From positions 186,001-250,000 of the forward strand of contig CAJTCL010000002.1 of NCBI GenBank assembly GCA_910575005.1: 64,000 nucleotides of DNA, written 5' to 3'. The translations under genes and the position numbers were made by a program. Origin of the DNA: Lachnospiraceae bacterium (GTDB taxonomy: Bacteria; Bacillota; Clostridia; Lachnospirales; Lachnospiraceae). Positions within the stretch are counted from its first letter, which is position 1, and every line of letters begins with the position of its first letter. This document shows positions 25,598 through 35,238 of the stretch, in pieces. Under the pieces are notes generated by a model, which was given only the letters and a program-made list of their open reading frames with translations, was not told the DNA's origin and did not search any database.

Positions 25598-27295
25598 ATG
25601 GAAAAATATATGATTATTGATGGAGAGCGTGTACCGTTCACCGATGAAAAAAATATTCTTGCAGTGATTCGCAAGGCAGGGATTATCTTACCAACCTTTT
25701 GTTATTATTCAGATCTGTCTATTTATGGTGCCTGCCGCATGTGTGTAGTGGAAGACAACAGAGGGGGGATTGTGGCTTCCTGTTCCACACCGCCCAAAAA
25801 CGGCATGGAGATCCGCACTAATACGCCGCAGCTTTATTATCACAGAAAGCGCATTTTAGAGCTGCTGCTTGCGGCACATTGCAGAGATTGTACAACCTGT
25901 GAAAAGAACGGTAAATGTAAGCTGCAAGAGCTTGCAAACCGCTTTTCTATTCCTGGAGTGCGGTTTGAAAATACCAATCCCATTCGTCCGATTGATACAT
26001 CTTCCAAAGCAATTGTGCGCAATCCCAATAAATGTATTCTCTGTGGTGATTGTGTGAGAGTCTGCAGTGAAATTCAGCATGTAGGGGCAATTGATTTTGC
26101 CCATCGTGGGGCAGATATGGAGATTTCCACTGCTTTTGGCAAAGACATTGCAGATACTAACTGTGTAAATTGTGGGCAATGTGCTGCAGTATGTCCGACA
26201 GGAGCAATTACCATCAAGAATGATACCCATGATGTATGGGAGGCCATTCATAACCCTAACAAGCGGGTGGTAATTCAGATTGCGCCTGCTGTGCGGGTGG
26301 CGATCGGCGAGGCGTACAGCTATGATCCAGGGGAAAATACAATCGGAAAATTGATTGCTTCTCTGCGTATGCTGGGCGTGGATGCAATTTTTGATACCTC
26401 TGTGGGAGCTGATTTAACCATTATGGAAGAATCGGAGGAATTGTTGGAAAGTCTCGAGGAGACAGAACGCAAATATCCATTATTTACCTCCTGTTGTCCG
26501 GGCTGGATTCGTTATGTAGAGACACAGTACCCGCATTTAATGCCTTATGTCTCTACCTCTAAATCCCCAATGCAGATGTTTGGCGCAGTGATTAAGGAAT
26601 ACTATCGCAAACAGGATAGGAAGGAAGGCAAAGAGACTGTATCTGTGGCGATTATGCCCTGTACTGCGAAGAAATTTGAGGCGTCCAGAGATGAATTTAA
26701 GAAGGATGGGATACCATATGTCGACTATGTACTCACTTCTGAGGAAGTGATTGGGATGCTTAAGGAGATTGGGATCCGCTTTGATCGTTTGGCGCCGGAA
26801 GCGTTTGACATGCCTTTCTCGATCTATTCTGGAGCAGGCGTGATCTTTGGGGCTACCGGAGGAGTGACAGAGGCGGCTGTGCGCAGAGTGGTGGCAGATA
26901 AAAGCCCTAAAGCACTCAAGGAGATTGAATTTATCGGGGTTCGCGGTATGGAAGGCCTGAAAGTCTGCGAGCTTGCTTTGGGTGAGCGTACGGTTCGGAT
27001 TGGTATTGTCAGCGGACTTGGAAATGCAGATGATTTGATTCAAAAAATTGAGAGCGGTGAGGAGCATTTTGATTTTGTGGAAGTTATGGCCTGTCCAGGC
27101 GGCTGTGTTGCCGGAGCCGGACAGCCTTTTGCCCGTTCCACAGAGAAACGCATGCGCGCTGAGGGTCTCTATAAAGATGATAAGGCGCTGCAGATTAAGC
27201 GCAGTGAAGAAAATCCTCTGGTTGATACGTTGTACAAGGATCTGCTCAAAAATCGGGAACATGAGCTTTTGCATGTGAATTATATGAAAGAATAG
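25598..27295 (+). CDS. hydA: [FeFe]-hydrogenase catalytic subunit
   Basis: 565 residues, 11 bp after hydB, AGGAGG upstream. N-terminal plant-type 2Fe-2S (CYYSDLSIYGACRMC), His-ligated 4Fe-4S (HCRDCTTCEKNGKC), two 4Fe-4S sites (CILCGDCVRVC, CVNCGQCAAVCP). H-cluster motifs: L1 FTSCCPGWIRY near 298, L2 MPCTAKKFEASR near 353, L3 ACPGGCVAGAGQP near 500. It makes or consumes H2 in the cytoplasm with HydB and HydC. Maturases (HydE, HydF, HydG) are not in the window. Confidence 0.96.
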   Translation: MEKYMIIDGERVPFTDEKNILAVIRKAGIILPTFCYYSDLSIYGACRMCVVEDNRGGIVASCSTPPKNGMEIRTNTPQLYYHRKRILELLLAAHCRDCTTCEKNGKCKLQELANRFSIPGVRFENTNPIRPIDTSSKAIVRNPNKCILCGDCVRVCSEIQHVGAIDFAHRGADMEISTAFGKDIADTNCVNCGQCAAVCPTGAITIKNDTHDVWEAIHNPNKRVVIQIAPAVRVAIGEAYSYDPGENTIGKLIASLRMLGVDAIFDTSVGADLTIMEESEELLESLEETERKYPLFTSCCPGWIRYVETQYPHLMPYVSTSKSPMQMFGAVIKEYYRKQDRKEGKETVSVAIMPCTAKKFEASRDEFKKDGIPYVDYVLTSEEVIGMLKEIGIRFDRLAPEAFDMPFSIYSGAGVIFGATGGVTEAAVRRVVADKSPKALKEIEFIGVRGMEGLKVCELALGERTVRIGIVSGLGNADDLIQKIESGEEHFDFVEVMACPGGCVAGAGQPFARSTEKRMRAEGLYKDDKALQIKRSEENPLVDTLYKDLLKNREHELLHVNYMKE

Positions 27296-27311
27296 TTAGT
27301 AGCAGGAATCT

Positions 27312-27349
27312 GAAAAGCCCTCAGGCATTTGGCGTCTGGGGGTTTTTGT
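27312..27349. terminator. Terminator after hydA
   Basis: AAAAGCCCTCAGGC is followed by a partly complementary GCGTCTGGGGGTTTTT arm. It overlaps the end of the minus-strand Uma2 remnant. Confidence 0.5.
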
Positions 27350-27563
27350 CTGTGGCTTTAAAGGTTGTCTTCGTGTGGAAATAGGTATATACCAATATCT
27401 GTTCTTCTAGTGGGTCTACCATCCAGTTTTCCCGAACTCCAGCATCTGCATATAAGTTTAGTTTTCGGATATAATCTTGGCTGGAAGTGATGGGAGAAAC
27501 GATTTCCACAACCCAGTCAGGTGCGCCAGTGCAGCCTCTGTCGGTCAATTTTTCAAGATCACA
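27321..27563 (-). pseudogene. Uma2 family (DUF820) restriction-like protein, truncated at both ends
   Basis: The minus-strand frame reads DLEKLTDRGCTGAPDWVVEI, then VSPITSSQDYIRKLNLYADAGV and WMVDPLEEQI, the C-terminal half of the Uma2 PD-(D/E)XK fold. The first 90 or so residues are gone; the break lies exactly where a MITE-type end begins (27564). The C-terminus runs into the hydA terminator and lacks the last family strand. It is a dead fragment. Confidence 0.72.
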
Positions 27564-27598
27564 TTGGTACTATGAATTAAAAAATGGGGAAACCCAAA
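27564..27598 (-). mobile_element. End fragment of the MITE-like element (third copy, partial)
   Basis: On the minus strand it begins TTTGGGTTTCCCCATTTTTT and continues AATTCATAGTACCAA, matching the left end of copy 2 (19136 on) with few changes. It stops where the Uma2 remnant begins. Confidence 0.65.
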
Positions 27599-27668
27599 TG
27601 CAAGAGAGCAGAAGTCCTAAAGAAAATTACAATTTTTTCCGAAACAATAGAGAGAAAGGAGGAGAGCC

Positions 27669-28427
27669 ATGAACGTTTCGCTTATGAGTATCGGGGCAGA
27701 TACGTACAAAAAAGGTTCTGTGTTTGTTGGCGGCCTGCCAATGCTGCAGAATAATGGGCTGAAAAGCACCCAAGAGAAGCTTGAACGGCAGCAACAGGCA
27801 CAGAATGAAGTTTCCTTTTGGGAGAAACAGAAAGACAGCCTAAAAAATATGGAATGTGAGACCCCAGAGGAGATTGCCAAAAAATTGGAAGCGCTCCACA
27901 GCTATGAAGATGAGATTGCAGCGGCCAAGAAAGCATTTAACAATGAGCAGATGTGGCATGTGCTGGACGAAGCACAAGAGCGTGGAGAAAAGATTGCAGA
28001 AGCTGCAGAAGAGATGGAACCAAAGACAGCCGAAGAGAGACAGGAAGAACTGGCAGAAGAGGCTCTGGGAACAGACGAAGAAAAGGGTGCACTGGACGAA
28101 ATGCTCGAGGAAGTCACCGACATGGTGGAGGAGACAGAGGAACTTGTCGAGGATGCAGCCGAGATGTTGGAAGAAGTGGAGGAGATGAAGGAACAATCCC
28201 AGGAAATAAAGGGAGAAACCGAGAATCTTGGCCAGTCGCAAGTGCAGCAAAGTTTGACGCAGGCGCAGGAAGATAAGGGAGCATTGGAAGAACTTTCAGA
28301 GGAAATCGAGAATATGCAAATGCGAAATCAGGAGCAGCCAGGAGGATTACTTGCAGCAAGGCAGCTGAATGCTTACAGCGCCGCAGGCAATCGCTATCTG
28401 TATCAGGCGATGGATCTTAAAGTTTAA
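27669..28427 (+). CDS. Acidic coiled-coil protein of unknown function
   Basis: 252 residues; ATG 27669 after AAAGGAGGAG. I do not recognise the family. Residues 1-35 are neutral with a Gly-rich start (VGGLPMLQNNG). From about 36 to 225 the protein is almost entirely helical and Glu-rich, with heptad-like patterns (MLEEVTDMVEETEELVEDAA). The tail (about 225-252) is a distinct conserved-looking end, GGLLAARQLNAYSAAGNRYLYQ. There is no signal peptide or membrane helix. It stands alone between the Uma2 remnant and a strong terminator. The strong ribosome-binding site and the non-repetitive ends support a real gene. Confidence 0.75.
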   Translation: MNVSLMSIGADTYKKGSVFVGGLPMLQNNGLKSTQEKLERQQQAQNEVSFWEKQKDSLKNMECETPEEIAKKLEALHSYEDEIAAAKKAFNNEQMWHVLDEAQERGEKIAEAAEEMEPKTAEERQEELAEEALGTDEEKGALDEMLEEVTDMVEETEELVEDAAEMLEEVEEMKEQSQEIKGETENLGQSQVQQSLTQAQEDKGALEELSEEIENMQMRNQEQPGGLLAARQLNAYSAAGNRYLYQAMDLKV

Positions 28428-28448
28428 CAACAGTTCAAATTTACAGAT

Positions 28449-28504
28449 AATCCACAAAAGGGAGACATTTCTTAAAGAAGTTGTTTCTCTTTTGTGGATT
28501 TTTT
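28449..28504. terminator. Strong bidirectional terminator
   Basis: Arms 28449-28467 and 28482-28500 pair over about 19 bp (a few wobbles) with A/T runs on both sides. It serves the coiled-coil gene; the DUF4097 gene ends at 28562 on the other strand. Confidence 0.85.
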
Positions 28505-28561
28505 GTAATGAACCCTCATTTTTATATCTTGACACGCCAATTGCTTTCACTATGAGGAGTG

Positions 28562-29623
28562 TCAACGAATCGTAATATTCCCACTCTCACAGGTAATACG
28601 AATTTCATTTTTCTGCCCATTGTCTTTGTGATAGTGGATTTCAGAATCTTCGTCTTCCTCAAGTTTTTCTCCACCCAGTTTTACTGCACCATATTCTGCA
28701 TCCAAATCATAGTTGTAATTAGAAACGCTATCATCAAGTGTTAGAGTGATATTGCCATAGGCATTTTTAATATCAGCAGTCCCAAATTTGGCATGTTTCA
28801 ATGTAAGGTTTCCTGATTCTAAAGCGATATCGCCGTCCTTTATTTTGATATTATCAATGGAGCAGTCTCCGTATTCATCAGAAAGTGTCAGTAAATCGGT
28901 ATTTAGCTGGGAGAGTTCCAGATTGCCGCTGTCTAGTTTTATGGTAGTCTGGTCGGAAATTTGGAAATCGCCGCCAGATATATTTCCATATTCATCAGAG
29001 ATATCCAGATTATCACAGGTTATGTTGCCGGTTTTGATATTTCCAGAATCAGCGTTGATAGTGAGTTTTTCTCCTGTAAAGTCTTTTAAAGTCACATTGC
29101 CATAGTCTGCTTCGATTTCCGTCTTTGCGGCCTGGATATCACAGATTTCCACATTTCCACTGTCATTATAGATGGTCAGCATATCGAAATATGCCTTTTT
29201 GGGAATGTAGAGATTTACATAGTAAGGTTCATGATCCGAAAACAGATAGCCAGGATTGAAAAAAAGGTGGAAGCCGATTCTAAATTTAGACTGGGTGTGC
29301 CCTTCGCTCAACTGAAATCTGCCGTCGGTGACATGATATTCTGGTTCTGTGCAGGTGCCGTCCATGCGGTATTCTAAGTAGTAGTCGTCTCCTGGAAGAA
29401 TAGAAAGGTTGTTGTAGCTCAAACTAATGGAGATCTCCGAAAATTTTTCCAGCTTTGTCTTCTTTAATTCCCATGCATGGGGGTAATTTTTTTTGGAAGA
29501 TACAGTGCGCTCTGAAAAATTTTTGGTATTCTGGATTCCTTGTGCAATTACCAGGCCAGAGGAAACTATGCCAAAGAGAATGGCGATACCAAGAATCAGT
29601 GTCAAAATTGTATTACGTTTCAT
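28562..29623 (-). CDS. DUF4097 beta-helix-like envelope protein
   Basis: 353 residues from ATG at 29623 (minus), with TAGGAGGC upstream. A signal anchor (about 6-30) leads to an extracytoplasmic region. From residue 150 on it has regular short beta repeats with alternating DSGN and EYGN turns (YNDSGNVEICDI, ADYGNVTLKDF, DSGNIKTGNI), the hallmark of DUF4097 putative adhesin domains. Such proteins often accompany PspC/LiaX-type envelope stress modules, but no such gene is adjacent. Both sides are bounded by terminators, so it is monocistronic. Confidence 0.83.
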   Translation of the reverse strand: MKRNTILTLILGIAILFGIVSSGLVIAQGIQNTKNFSERTVSSKKNYPHAWELKKTKLEKFSEISISLSYNNLSILPGDDYYLEYRMDGTCTEPEYHVTDGRFQLSEGHTQSKFRIGFHLFFNPGYLFSDHEPYYVNLYIPKKAYFDMLTIYNDSGNVEICDIQAAKTEIEADYGNVTLKDFTGEKLTINADSGNIKTGNITCDNLDISDEYGNISGGDFQISDQTTIKLDSGNLELSQLNTDLLTLSDEYGDCSIDNIKIKDGDIALESGNLTLKHAKFGTADIKNAYGNITLTLDDSVSNYNYDLDAEYGAVKLGGEKLEEDEDSEIHYHKDNGQKNEIRITCESGNITIR

Positions 29624-29702
29624 ATGTAGTGCCTCCTATTTCACAAAAACAATACTCACAGTGTTCTAATTATTATAACGAGTAGTCCTGCGGTTTGACT
29701 TC

Positions 29703-29748
29703 AAAAAAACCGCCCATTTGCAATAATTTACAAATGAGCGGTTTTTTT
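29703..29748. terminator. Terminator after the giant dehydratase/activase gene
   Basis: AAAACCGCCCATTTG and CAAATGAGCGGTTTT arms around a 10-nt loop, with A and T runs on both strands. Confidence 0.85.
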
Positions 29749-32700
29749 ATACATCGACCTTATTCTGTGTTTTTGCAAGATTTTTCTGTGCAGTGGAGAG
29801 CATCAATTTAATGCGGTTTAACTGATTTACTTCCGATGCTCCAGGGTCATAGTCAATGGCCACAATATTGGATAGTGGATATTGGTGGCGAATTTCTTTG
29901 ATTACTCCCTTGCCCACAACATGGTTAGGCAGACAGCCAAAGGGCTGGGCACAGACAATATTGTTAGTTCCTGAGTGAATCAATTCCAACATTTCTCCAG
30001 TAAGGAACCAGCCTTCTCCAGTTTGGTTGCCTTGGGAGACAATTGGGTCAGCATACTTTGCCAGAGTCTCAATTCGTGCAGGAGCCTCAAAATGGCGGCT
30101 TTTTTCAAATGCATCCCGAGCAGCGCTCCGCAGCCATTCCAGGGTCTGAATGCCCAGATTAGCATTGCGGGCACTAGATTTTTTAGTGCCCAGATGTGCC
30201 GCTTTAAAATTCTGATTGTAGAAACAATAAAGCAGGAAATCGGTCAGATCTGGCACAACGGCCTCTGCACCTTCTGCCTCCAGCAAATCTACCAAATAAT
30301 TGTTGGCAGTGGGGAGAAATTTTACTAAGATTTCTCCGACAATGCCTACTTTTGGTTTGAGTGCTCCAGTAACAGGCAAGTTGTCAAACTCCTGAATAAT
30401 CTCGCGGCAGTAACGCTTAAATTTCCGATGGGAGATCCATTTTGTGGTTGAGATCAGGTCAATACATTTTTGTTTCCATTTCTCATGAAGTGCATTGGCA
30501 GTACCAGCAACCGCCTCGTAAGGTCTGGTATGGTACAGGCAGCGCATAAAAATATCGCCAAAAATTAAAGCGTAAAGTCCTTTTTGCAGCAAAGGCAGAG
30601 TGAGCTTGAAGCCAGGATTTTCCTCAAGACCGCTTAAATTGAGTGAGATTACCGGAATATCAGGATATCCTGCTTTTTGAAGAGCACGCCGGATAAATCC
30701 AATATAGTTCGAAGCACGGCAGCCGCCTCCAGTTTGGGTGACAATCACGGCAGTTTTTGTGAGATCGTATTTGCCAGAGAGAATGGCATCCATAATCTGT
30801 CCCACAACCATCAGGGAAGGGTAGCAGGCGTCATTGTTGACATATTTCAATCCCATATTTACCGCAGATTTGCCGTCATTGTCTAGGACTACCATCTGGT
30901 AGCCAGAAGCACGGAAGGCAGGCTCTAGCAGTTCAAAATGAATTGGTGACATCTGCGGACAGAGAATCGTGTAATTTTTACGCATCTCCTCTGTAAATAT
31001 CACACGTTTGTAATTTGAGGGCAGCGTTGTACGGCATACATGCAGTTTTTCTTTTACCCGAAGCGCTGACAGCAGAGAGCGGATGCGGATCCGTGCCGCG
31101 CCCAGATTGTTGACCTCATCTATCTTTAGGCAGGTATAAATCTTACCAGATTTGGAAAGAATATCATTAACCTGGTCTGTGGTGACGGCGTCCAGACCGC
31201 AGCCAAAGGAATTTAGTTGAATCAGATCCAAATCGTCCCTGGTTTTTACGTAATTTGCCGCAGCATAGAGTCTGGAATGATACATCCATTGGTCCATAGC
31301 CATGAGCGGACGTTCTACTTCCTGAAGATGAGAAACGGAATCTTCTGTTAGTACCGCAATTCCATAAGAATTAATTAATTCTGGGATTCCGTGATTGATC
31401 TCTGGGTCAATATGATAAGGGCGTCCGGCAAGGACAATGCCCCGATGTCCGGTTTCCTCCATATATTTTAGGGTTTCTTCTCCCTTTCGGCGGATATCTT
31501 TTCGCATCTGTTTTAGTTCCTGCCAGCCTGCATCCACTGCTGCCTGTACTTCCTGCGGCGGAATAGAAAATTCTTGACGAAATACCAATTTTAATTGCTC
31601 TGCCAATGCCTTTTCGGAGGCAAAAGAGAGGAATGGATTTAGAAACCGTACTTTACCAGAGGTAATTTCATCCACATTGTTCTTAATGTTTTCTGCGTAT
31701 GAGGTGACAATCGGGCAGTTATAGTGATTGTTTGCTTCTGGAAATTCGTCCCGTTCATAGGGAATGCAAGGATAGAAAATAAAATCAGCCTGATTTTTGA
31801 TTAGCCAGGCAACATGCCCATGTGCCAGTTTTGCGGGATAACACTCTGATTCGCTGGGAATCGATTCAATACCCAGTTCATAAATCTTTCTGGTAGACTG
31901 TGGGGATAACAGTGTGCGGAATTTTAACGTTTTAAAGAAAACAGCCCAAAAAGGATAGTTCTCATACATATTCAATACCCTGGGAATACCCACAGTTCCT
32001 CGCACGGCTTCTTCCTCTGCAAGTGGCTTATAGTAAAACAGCCTGCTGTTTTTATACTCAAACAGATTTGGGATCTGTTCTTTGTTTTTTTCTTTGCCTA
32101 ATCCTTTTTCACAACGGTTTCCGGTGATAAACTGGCGATTTCCAGAAAAACGGTTGATTGTCAGGAGACAATGATTGGCACAGCTCTGGCAGCGGGTCAG
32201 CCTGGTCTCTACTTTGAGGTTTTCAATTTCCTCGAGTGAGAGCATGGTAGTTTGTGGATGATCTTCAAAACGTTCCCTGGCAATCAGAGCAGCGCCAAAA
32301 GCTCCCATAATTCCAGCAATGTCTGGTCGAATGGCTTCGCAGCCAGATATTTTTTCAAAACTGCGCAGCACAGCATCATTGTAGAAGGTTCCGCCCTGTA
32401 CAACAATATGTTCTCCTAAATCTTTGGCTTCGCTGACTTTAATTACTTTAAATAAAGCATTTTTAATGACCGAGTAAGCAAGACCAGCGGAAATATCGGA
32501 AACCGACGCACCTTCCTTCTGTGCCTGTTTTACCTTGGAATTCATAAATACTGTACAACGTGTTCCAAGATCAATTGGATGTTCGGCAAACAGGGCAGTT
32601 TGTGCAAAATCTTCCACAGAATAGTTTAGAGATTTTGCAAAAGTTTCAATAAAAGAGCCGCAGCCAGAGGAGCAGGCTTCATTGAGTTGTACGCTGTCCA

Positions 32701-34012
32701 CCGTCTGGTTTTTGATTTTAATGCACTTCATATCCTGGCCGCCAATGTCTAAAATACAGTCCACATCAGGGTTGAAGAAGGCGGCTGCATAGTAATGGGC
32801 AACTGTTTCCACTTCTCCTTCATCCAATTGGAAGGCAGATTTCAACAGAGCTTCCCCATATCCGGTGGAACAGGAATGGACAATATGAGCCTCTTTGGGC
32901 AGCAGTTCATAGATTTCCTCAATGGCCAGTGTAGCGGTGGCCAAAGGATTGCCGTTGTTGCTGCTGTAGAAAGAGTACAATAGTGAGCCATCTGCACCGA
33001 CCAGCGCTGCTTTCGTGGTAGTGGAACCGGCATCTATGCCAAGATAACAGTTTCCAACATAGGTGGATAAATCGGCAGTAATCACATGGTGTCTGCTGTG
33101 GCGTCTTAAGAATCGTTGATAATCTTCCTGGGATGCAAACAGAGGTTCCATGCGTTCCACTTCAAATTCCATCTGAATTTCAGAGGAGAGTTTTCGTAAA
33201 ATTTCATTTAATTCCATGCTGGTCTGAGGTTTGCAGTTTAAAGCGGAGCCAATCGCAGCGAATAAATGGGAATGTTCAGGGGCAATAATGTGTTCCTGAT
33301 CTAATTTCAAAGTGCGGATAAAGGCTTCTTTGAGTTCCGGTAAAAAATGAAGCGGGCCGCCCAAGAAAGCGACATGGCCGCGAATCGGTTTTCCGCAGGC
33401 AAGACCAGAGATGGTTTGGTTTACCACTGCCTGGAAAATGGATGCGGACAAGTCTTCTTTGGAAGCGCCTTCATTGATCAAGGGTTGAATATCGGACTTG
33501 GCAAATACACCGCAGCGTGCCGCAATTGGGTAAAGTGCCTGGTAATCTTTGGCATAAGTATTCAGGCCAGTGGCGTCCGTTTGCAATAAGGAGGCCATTT
33601 GGTCAATAAAAGAACCAGTGCCCCCAGCACAGATGCCGTTCATGCGCTGTTCTACATTTCCACCTTCAAAGTAAATAATTTTTGCGTCCTCTCCACCCAG
33701 TTCAATGGCGACATCTGTCTGGGGAGCATAGTCTTGCAGAGCACTAGCTACAGAAATAACTTCCTGTACAAAGGGGATGCCCAGATGTTTTGCCAGAGTC
33801 AAACCGCCAGAACCAGTAATCACAGGGGATAAATAGATATTCCCAAGAGTATCTTTGGCTCGTGCGAGCAGATCTGAGAGGGTTTCCCGAATATTTGCAA
33901 AATGTCTTTCATAGTCGGCAAAAAGCATTTCATTTTCCTGGTTTAAGATTGCAATTTTTACAGTGGTTGAGCCAATATCAATGCCCAGCCGGTGTAAATT
34001 CTGTTTTTCCAT
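29747..34012 (-). CDS. 2-hydroxyacyl-CoA dehydratase/activase fusion protein
   Basis: 1421 residues from ATG at 34012 (minus) with GGAGGAAATGAT upstream. Two BcrAD/BadFG ATPase domains: first [15 protein letters not shown] with [10 protein letters not shown] and [11 protein letters not shown] (1-270), second [16 protein letters not shown] with DIGGQDMKC and [11 protein letters not shown] (about 320-585). The paired Cys residues in the second resemble ligands of the activator 4Fe-4S cluster. A DUF2229 region follows ([31 protein letters not shown]), then an HgdB-like portion to the end. Homologues of this size are common in Clostridia and are proposed to use ATP to drive radical acyl-CoA dehydration. 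The substrate is unknown. A perfect 11-bp inverted repeat lies over its promoter region. Confidence 0.88.
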   Translation of the reverse strand: MEKQNLHRLGIDIGSTTVKIAILNQENEMLFADYERHFANIRETLSDLLARAKDTLGNIYLSPVITGSGGLTLAKHLGIPFVQEVISVASALQDYAPQTDVAIELGGEDAKIIYFEGGNVEQRMNGICAGGTGSFIDQMASLLQTDATGLNTYAKDYQALYPIAARCGVFAKSDIQPLINEGASKEDLSASIFQAVVNQTISGLACGKPIRGHVAFLGGPLHFLPELKEAFIRTLKLDQEHIIAPEHSHLFAAIGSALNCKPQTSMELNEILRKLSSEIQMEFEVERMEPLFASQEDYQRFLRRHSRHHVITADLSTYVGNCYLGIDAGSTTTKAALVGADGSLLYSFYSSNNGNPLATATLAIEEIYELLPKEAHIVHSCSTGYGEALLKSAFQLDEGEVETVAHYYAAAFFNPDVDCILDIGGQDMKCIKIKNQTVDSVQLNEACSSGCGSFIETFAKSLNYSVEDFAQTALFAEHPIDLGTRCTVFMNSKVKQAQKEGASVSDISAGLAYSVIKNALFKVIKVSEAKDLGEHIVVQGGTFYNDAVLRSFEKISGCEAIRPDIAGIMGAFGAALIARERFEDHPQTTMLSLEEIENLKVETRLTRCQSCANHCLLTINRFSGNRQFITGNRCEKGLGKEKNKEQIPNLFEYKNSRLFYYKPLAEEEAVRGTVGIPRVLNMYENYPFWAVFFKTLKFRTLLSPQSTRKIYELGIESIPSESECYPAKLAHGHVAWLIKNQADFIFYPCIPYERDEFPEANNHYNCPIVTSYAENIKNNVDEITSGKVRFLNPFLSFASEKALAEQLKLVFRQEFSIPPQEVQAAVDAGWQELKQMRKDIRRKGEETLKYMEETGHRGIVLAGRPYHIDPEINHGIPELINSYGIAVLTEDSVSHLQEVERPLMAMDQWMYHSRLYAAANYVKTRDDLDLIQLNSFGCGLDAVTTDQVNDILSKSGKIYTCLKIDEVNNLGAARIRIRSLLSALRVKEKLHVCRTTLPSNYKRVIFTEEMRKNYTILCPQMSPIHFELLEPAFRASGYQMVVLDNDGKSAVNMGLKYVNNDACYPSLMVVGQIMDAILSGKYDLTKTAVIVTQTGGGCRASNYIGFIRRALQKAGYPDIPVISLNLSGLEENPGFKLTLPLLQKGLYALIFGDIFMRCLYHTRPYEAVAGTANALHEKWKQKCIDLISTTKWISHRKFKRYCREIIQEFDNLPVTGALKPKVGIVGEILVKFLPTANNYLVDLLEAEGAEAVVPDLTDFLLYCFYNQNFKAAHLGTKKSSARNANLGIQTLEWLRSAARDAFEKSRHFEAPARIETLAKYADPIVSQGNQTGEGWFLTGEMLELIHSGTNNIVCAQPFGCLPNHVVGKGVIKEIRHQYPLSNIVAIDYDPGASEVNQLNRIKLMLSTAQKNLAKTQNKVDV

Positions 34013-34040
34013 ATCATTTCCTCCAGGTTTTTATATCATA

Positions 34041-34069
34041 GTGTTGATACATAGTCACTGTATCAACAC
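34041..34069. promoter_or_regulatory. Perfect 11-bp inverted repeat upstream of the giant gene
   Basis: GTGTTGATACA, 7-nt spacer, TGTATCAACAC. On the minus strand a TATAAA follows its end, so a dimeric repressor here would cover the -35 region. The rest of 34070-34362 holds no convincing gene; a 71-codon frame at 34076 lacks a ribosome-binding site. Confidence 0.65.
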
Positions 34070-34362
34070 CATTTTATGCAAAAAATAGATAAATTCCATA
34101 AGATCATGGTAAATTTTAACTGTTTCTTCTTATTTAATAGGTGTTCTGGAAATGAACACCGCTTATTATACGACAGGAGTTTGCAAAAAACAATTGATTT
34201 CGTGGATTTTATAGAATGTTTAGAAATTATGAAATTTTTTTTAGATTCTCTTGTTTACTTTGTCCAATCTATGCAGGGAATCGGAGGATAGAACCGTTTC
34301 GCATGGATGGAATATAATAATAACAAAGATGATTGCGAGTTAATAATGGAGGAAATAAATTT

Positions 34363-35073
34363 ATGGCAAGAATTATTCCAATCCCGATTGGCCCTATTTT
34401 CCCAGGAGGGTCATGTGGAGGAATCATACATGTAATTCAGAAGGGAGATACCCTTTATCAGTTGGGGAAGAGATACCATGTCAGTGTAGGACAGTTGATG
34501 TTTGCAAATCCTTTTGTAGATGTTTACAATCTGCAGATTGGGGATGAATTATGTATTCCAGCAACCATTCAGCCCAGAGCTGTTGGTGCCGGAGAACGTC
34601 AGCAGATTTCTGATGATAGAAATGGGATGCAGCAATTTGGCAATTGGGTTGACCAGGAAGAGATGTCAGATCAGGAGGATATGCCAAATCAGAGAAATTG
34701 GATGAATCAGGGAGAGATGCCAGACCAGGAAGATTGGTCAAACCAAGAAGATATGCCAAATCAGAGAAACTGGTCAGATCAGGAGGATATGCCAAATCAG
34801 AGAAATTGGATGAATCAGGGAGAGATGCCAGACCAGGAAGATTGGTCAAACCAAGAAGATATGCCAAATCAGAGAAATTGGTCAAATCAGGAGGATATGC
34901 CAAATCAGAGAAATTGGATGAATCAGGGAGAGATGCCAGACCAGGAAGATTGGTCAAACCAAGAAGATATGTCAAATCGGCAAAATTGGAGTGACCAAAA
35001 AGAGGTACCAGGCCAGGAGAACTGGATTGATCAGGAAGAGGTATTTAGCCATAAGAGTAGAGATGAAATATAA
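34363..35073 (+). CDS. LysM domain protein with Asn/Gln/Asp-rich repeats
   Basis: 236 residues from ATG 34363 after TGGAGGAAA; an earlier in-frame ATG at 34333 overlaps that site. A short Pro/Ile-rich start (ARIIPIPIGPIFPGG) is followed by one LysM domain (about 22-66: HVIQKGDTLYQLGKRY, VGQLMFANPFVDVYNLQIGDELCIP). The rest is a repetitive hydrophilic tail of units such as NQEDMPNQRNWSDQED. No signal peptide is visible, as in spore-coat or cortex LysM proteins such as SafA/SpoVID, so a spore-surface role is possible but unproven. Confidence 0.82.
   Translation: MARIIPIPIGPIFPGGSCGGIIHVIQKGDTLYQLGKRYHVSVGQLMFANPFVDVYNLQIGDELCIPATIQPRAVGAGERQQISDDRNGMQQFGNWVDQEEMSDQEDMPNQRNWMNQGEMPDQEDWSNQEDMPNQRNWSDQEDMPNQRNWMNQGEMPDQEDWSNQEDMPNQRNWSNQEDMPNQRNWMNQGEMPDQEDWSNQEDMSNRQNWSDQKEVPGQENWIDQEEVFSHKSRDEI
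34710..34975 (+). repeat. Tandem 108-bp repeats in the LysM protein
   Basis: The segment beginning GGGAGAGATGCCAGACC recurs at about 34710, 34818 and 34926, exactly 108 bp apart (36 codons). Each is built from shorter 12-residue subunits. The copies are almost identical, so copy number is likely to vary between strains. Confidence 0.85.
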
Positions 35074-35100
35074 AGTTTTTATGAACTGTAGTTCCATTCG

Positions 35101-35129
35101 TTGACAAACTATATCAGAAAATTTATAAT
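35101..35129 (+). promoter_or_regulatory. Consensus sigma-A promoter
   Basis: TTGACA at 35101-35106, 17-bp spacer, TATAAT at 35124-35129: a perfect consensus match, driving the rhomboid-like gene at 35239. Confidence 0.85.
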
Positions 35130-35238
35130 GAAAAGTAATTATTCAGAAGCCTGTGAGATTTGAATAGTTACAATGAAAAATATAGAAAGCAACATCATAA
35201 ATTGTCGTTTCCTATAACAAATTTGAGTGAGGTGCATT

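Noticed and set aside
25856-27274. Several long minus-strand frames opposite hydA and hydB
   Set aside because: Shadows of strongly conserved coding sequence; the plus-strand iron-sulfur and H-cluster motifs are decisive.
34076-34291. 71-codon plus-strand frame before the LysM gene
   Set aside because: AT-rich, no ribosome-binding site and no recognisable domain; it starts inside the region opposite the giant gene's promoter.
34481-34994. Minus- and plus-strand alternative frames through the LysM repeats
   Set aside because: They arise from repeat periodicity being a multiple of three; no ribosome-binding site or recognisable domain.
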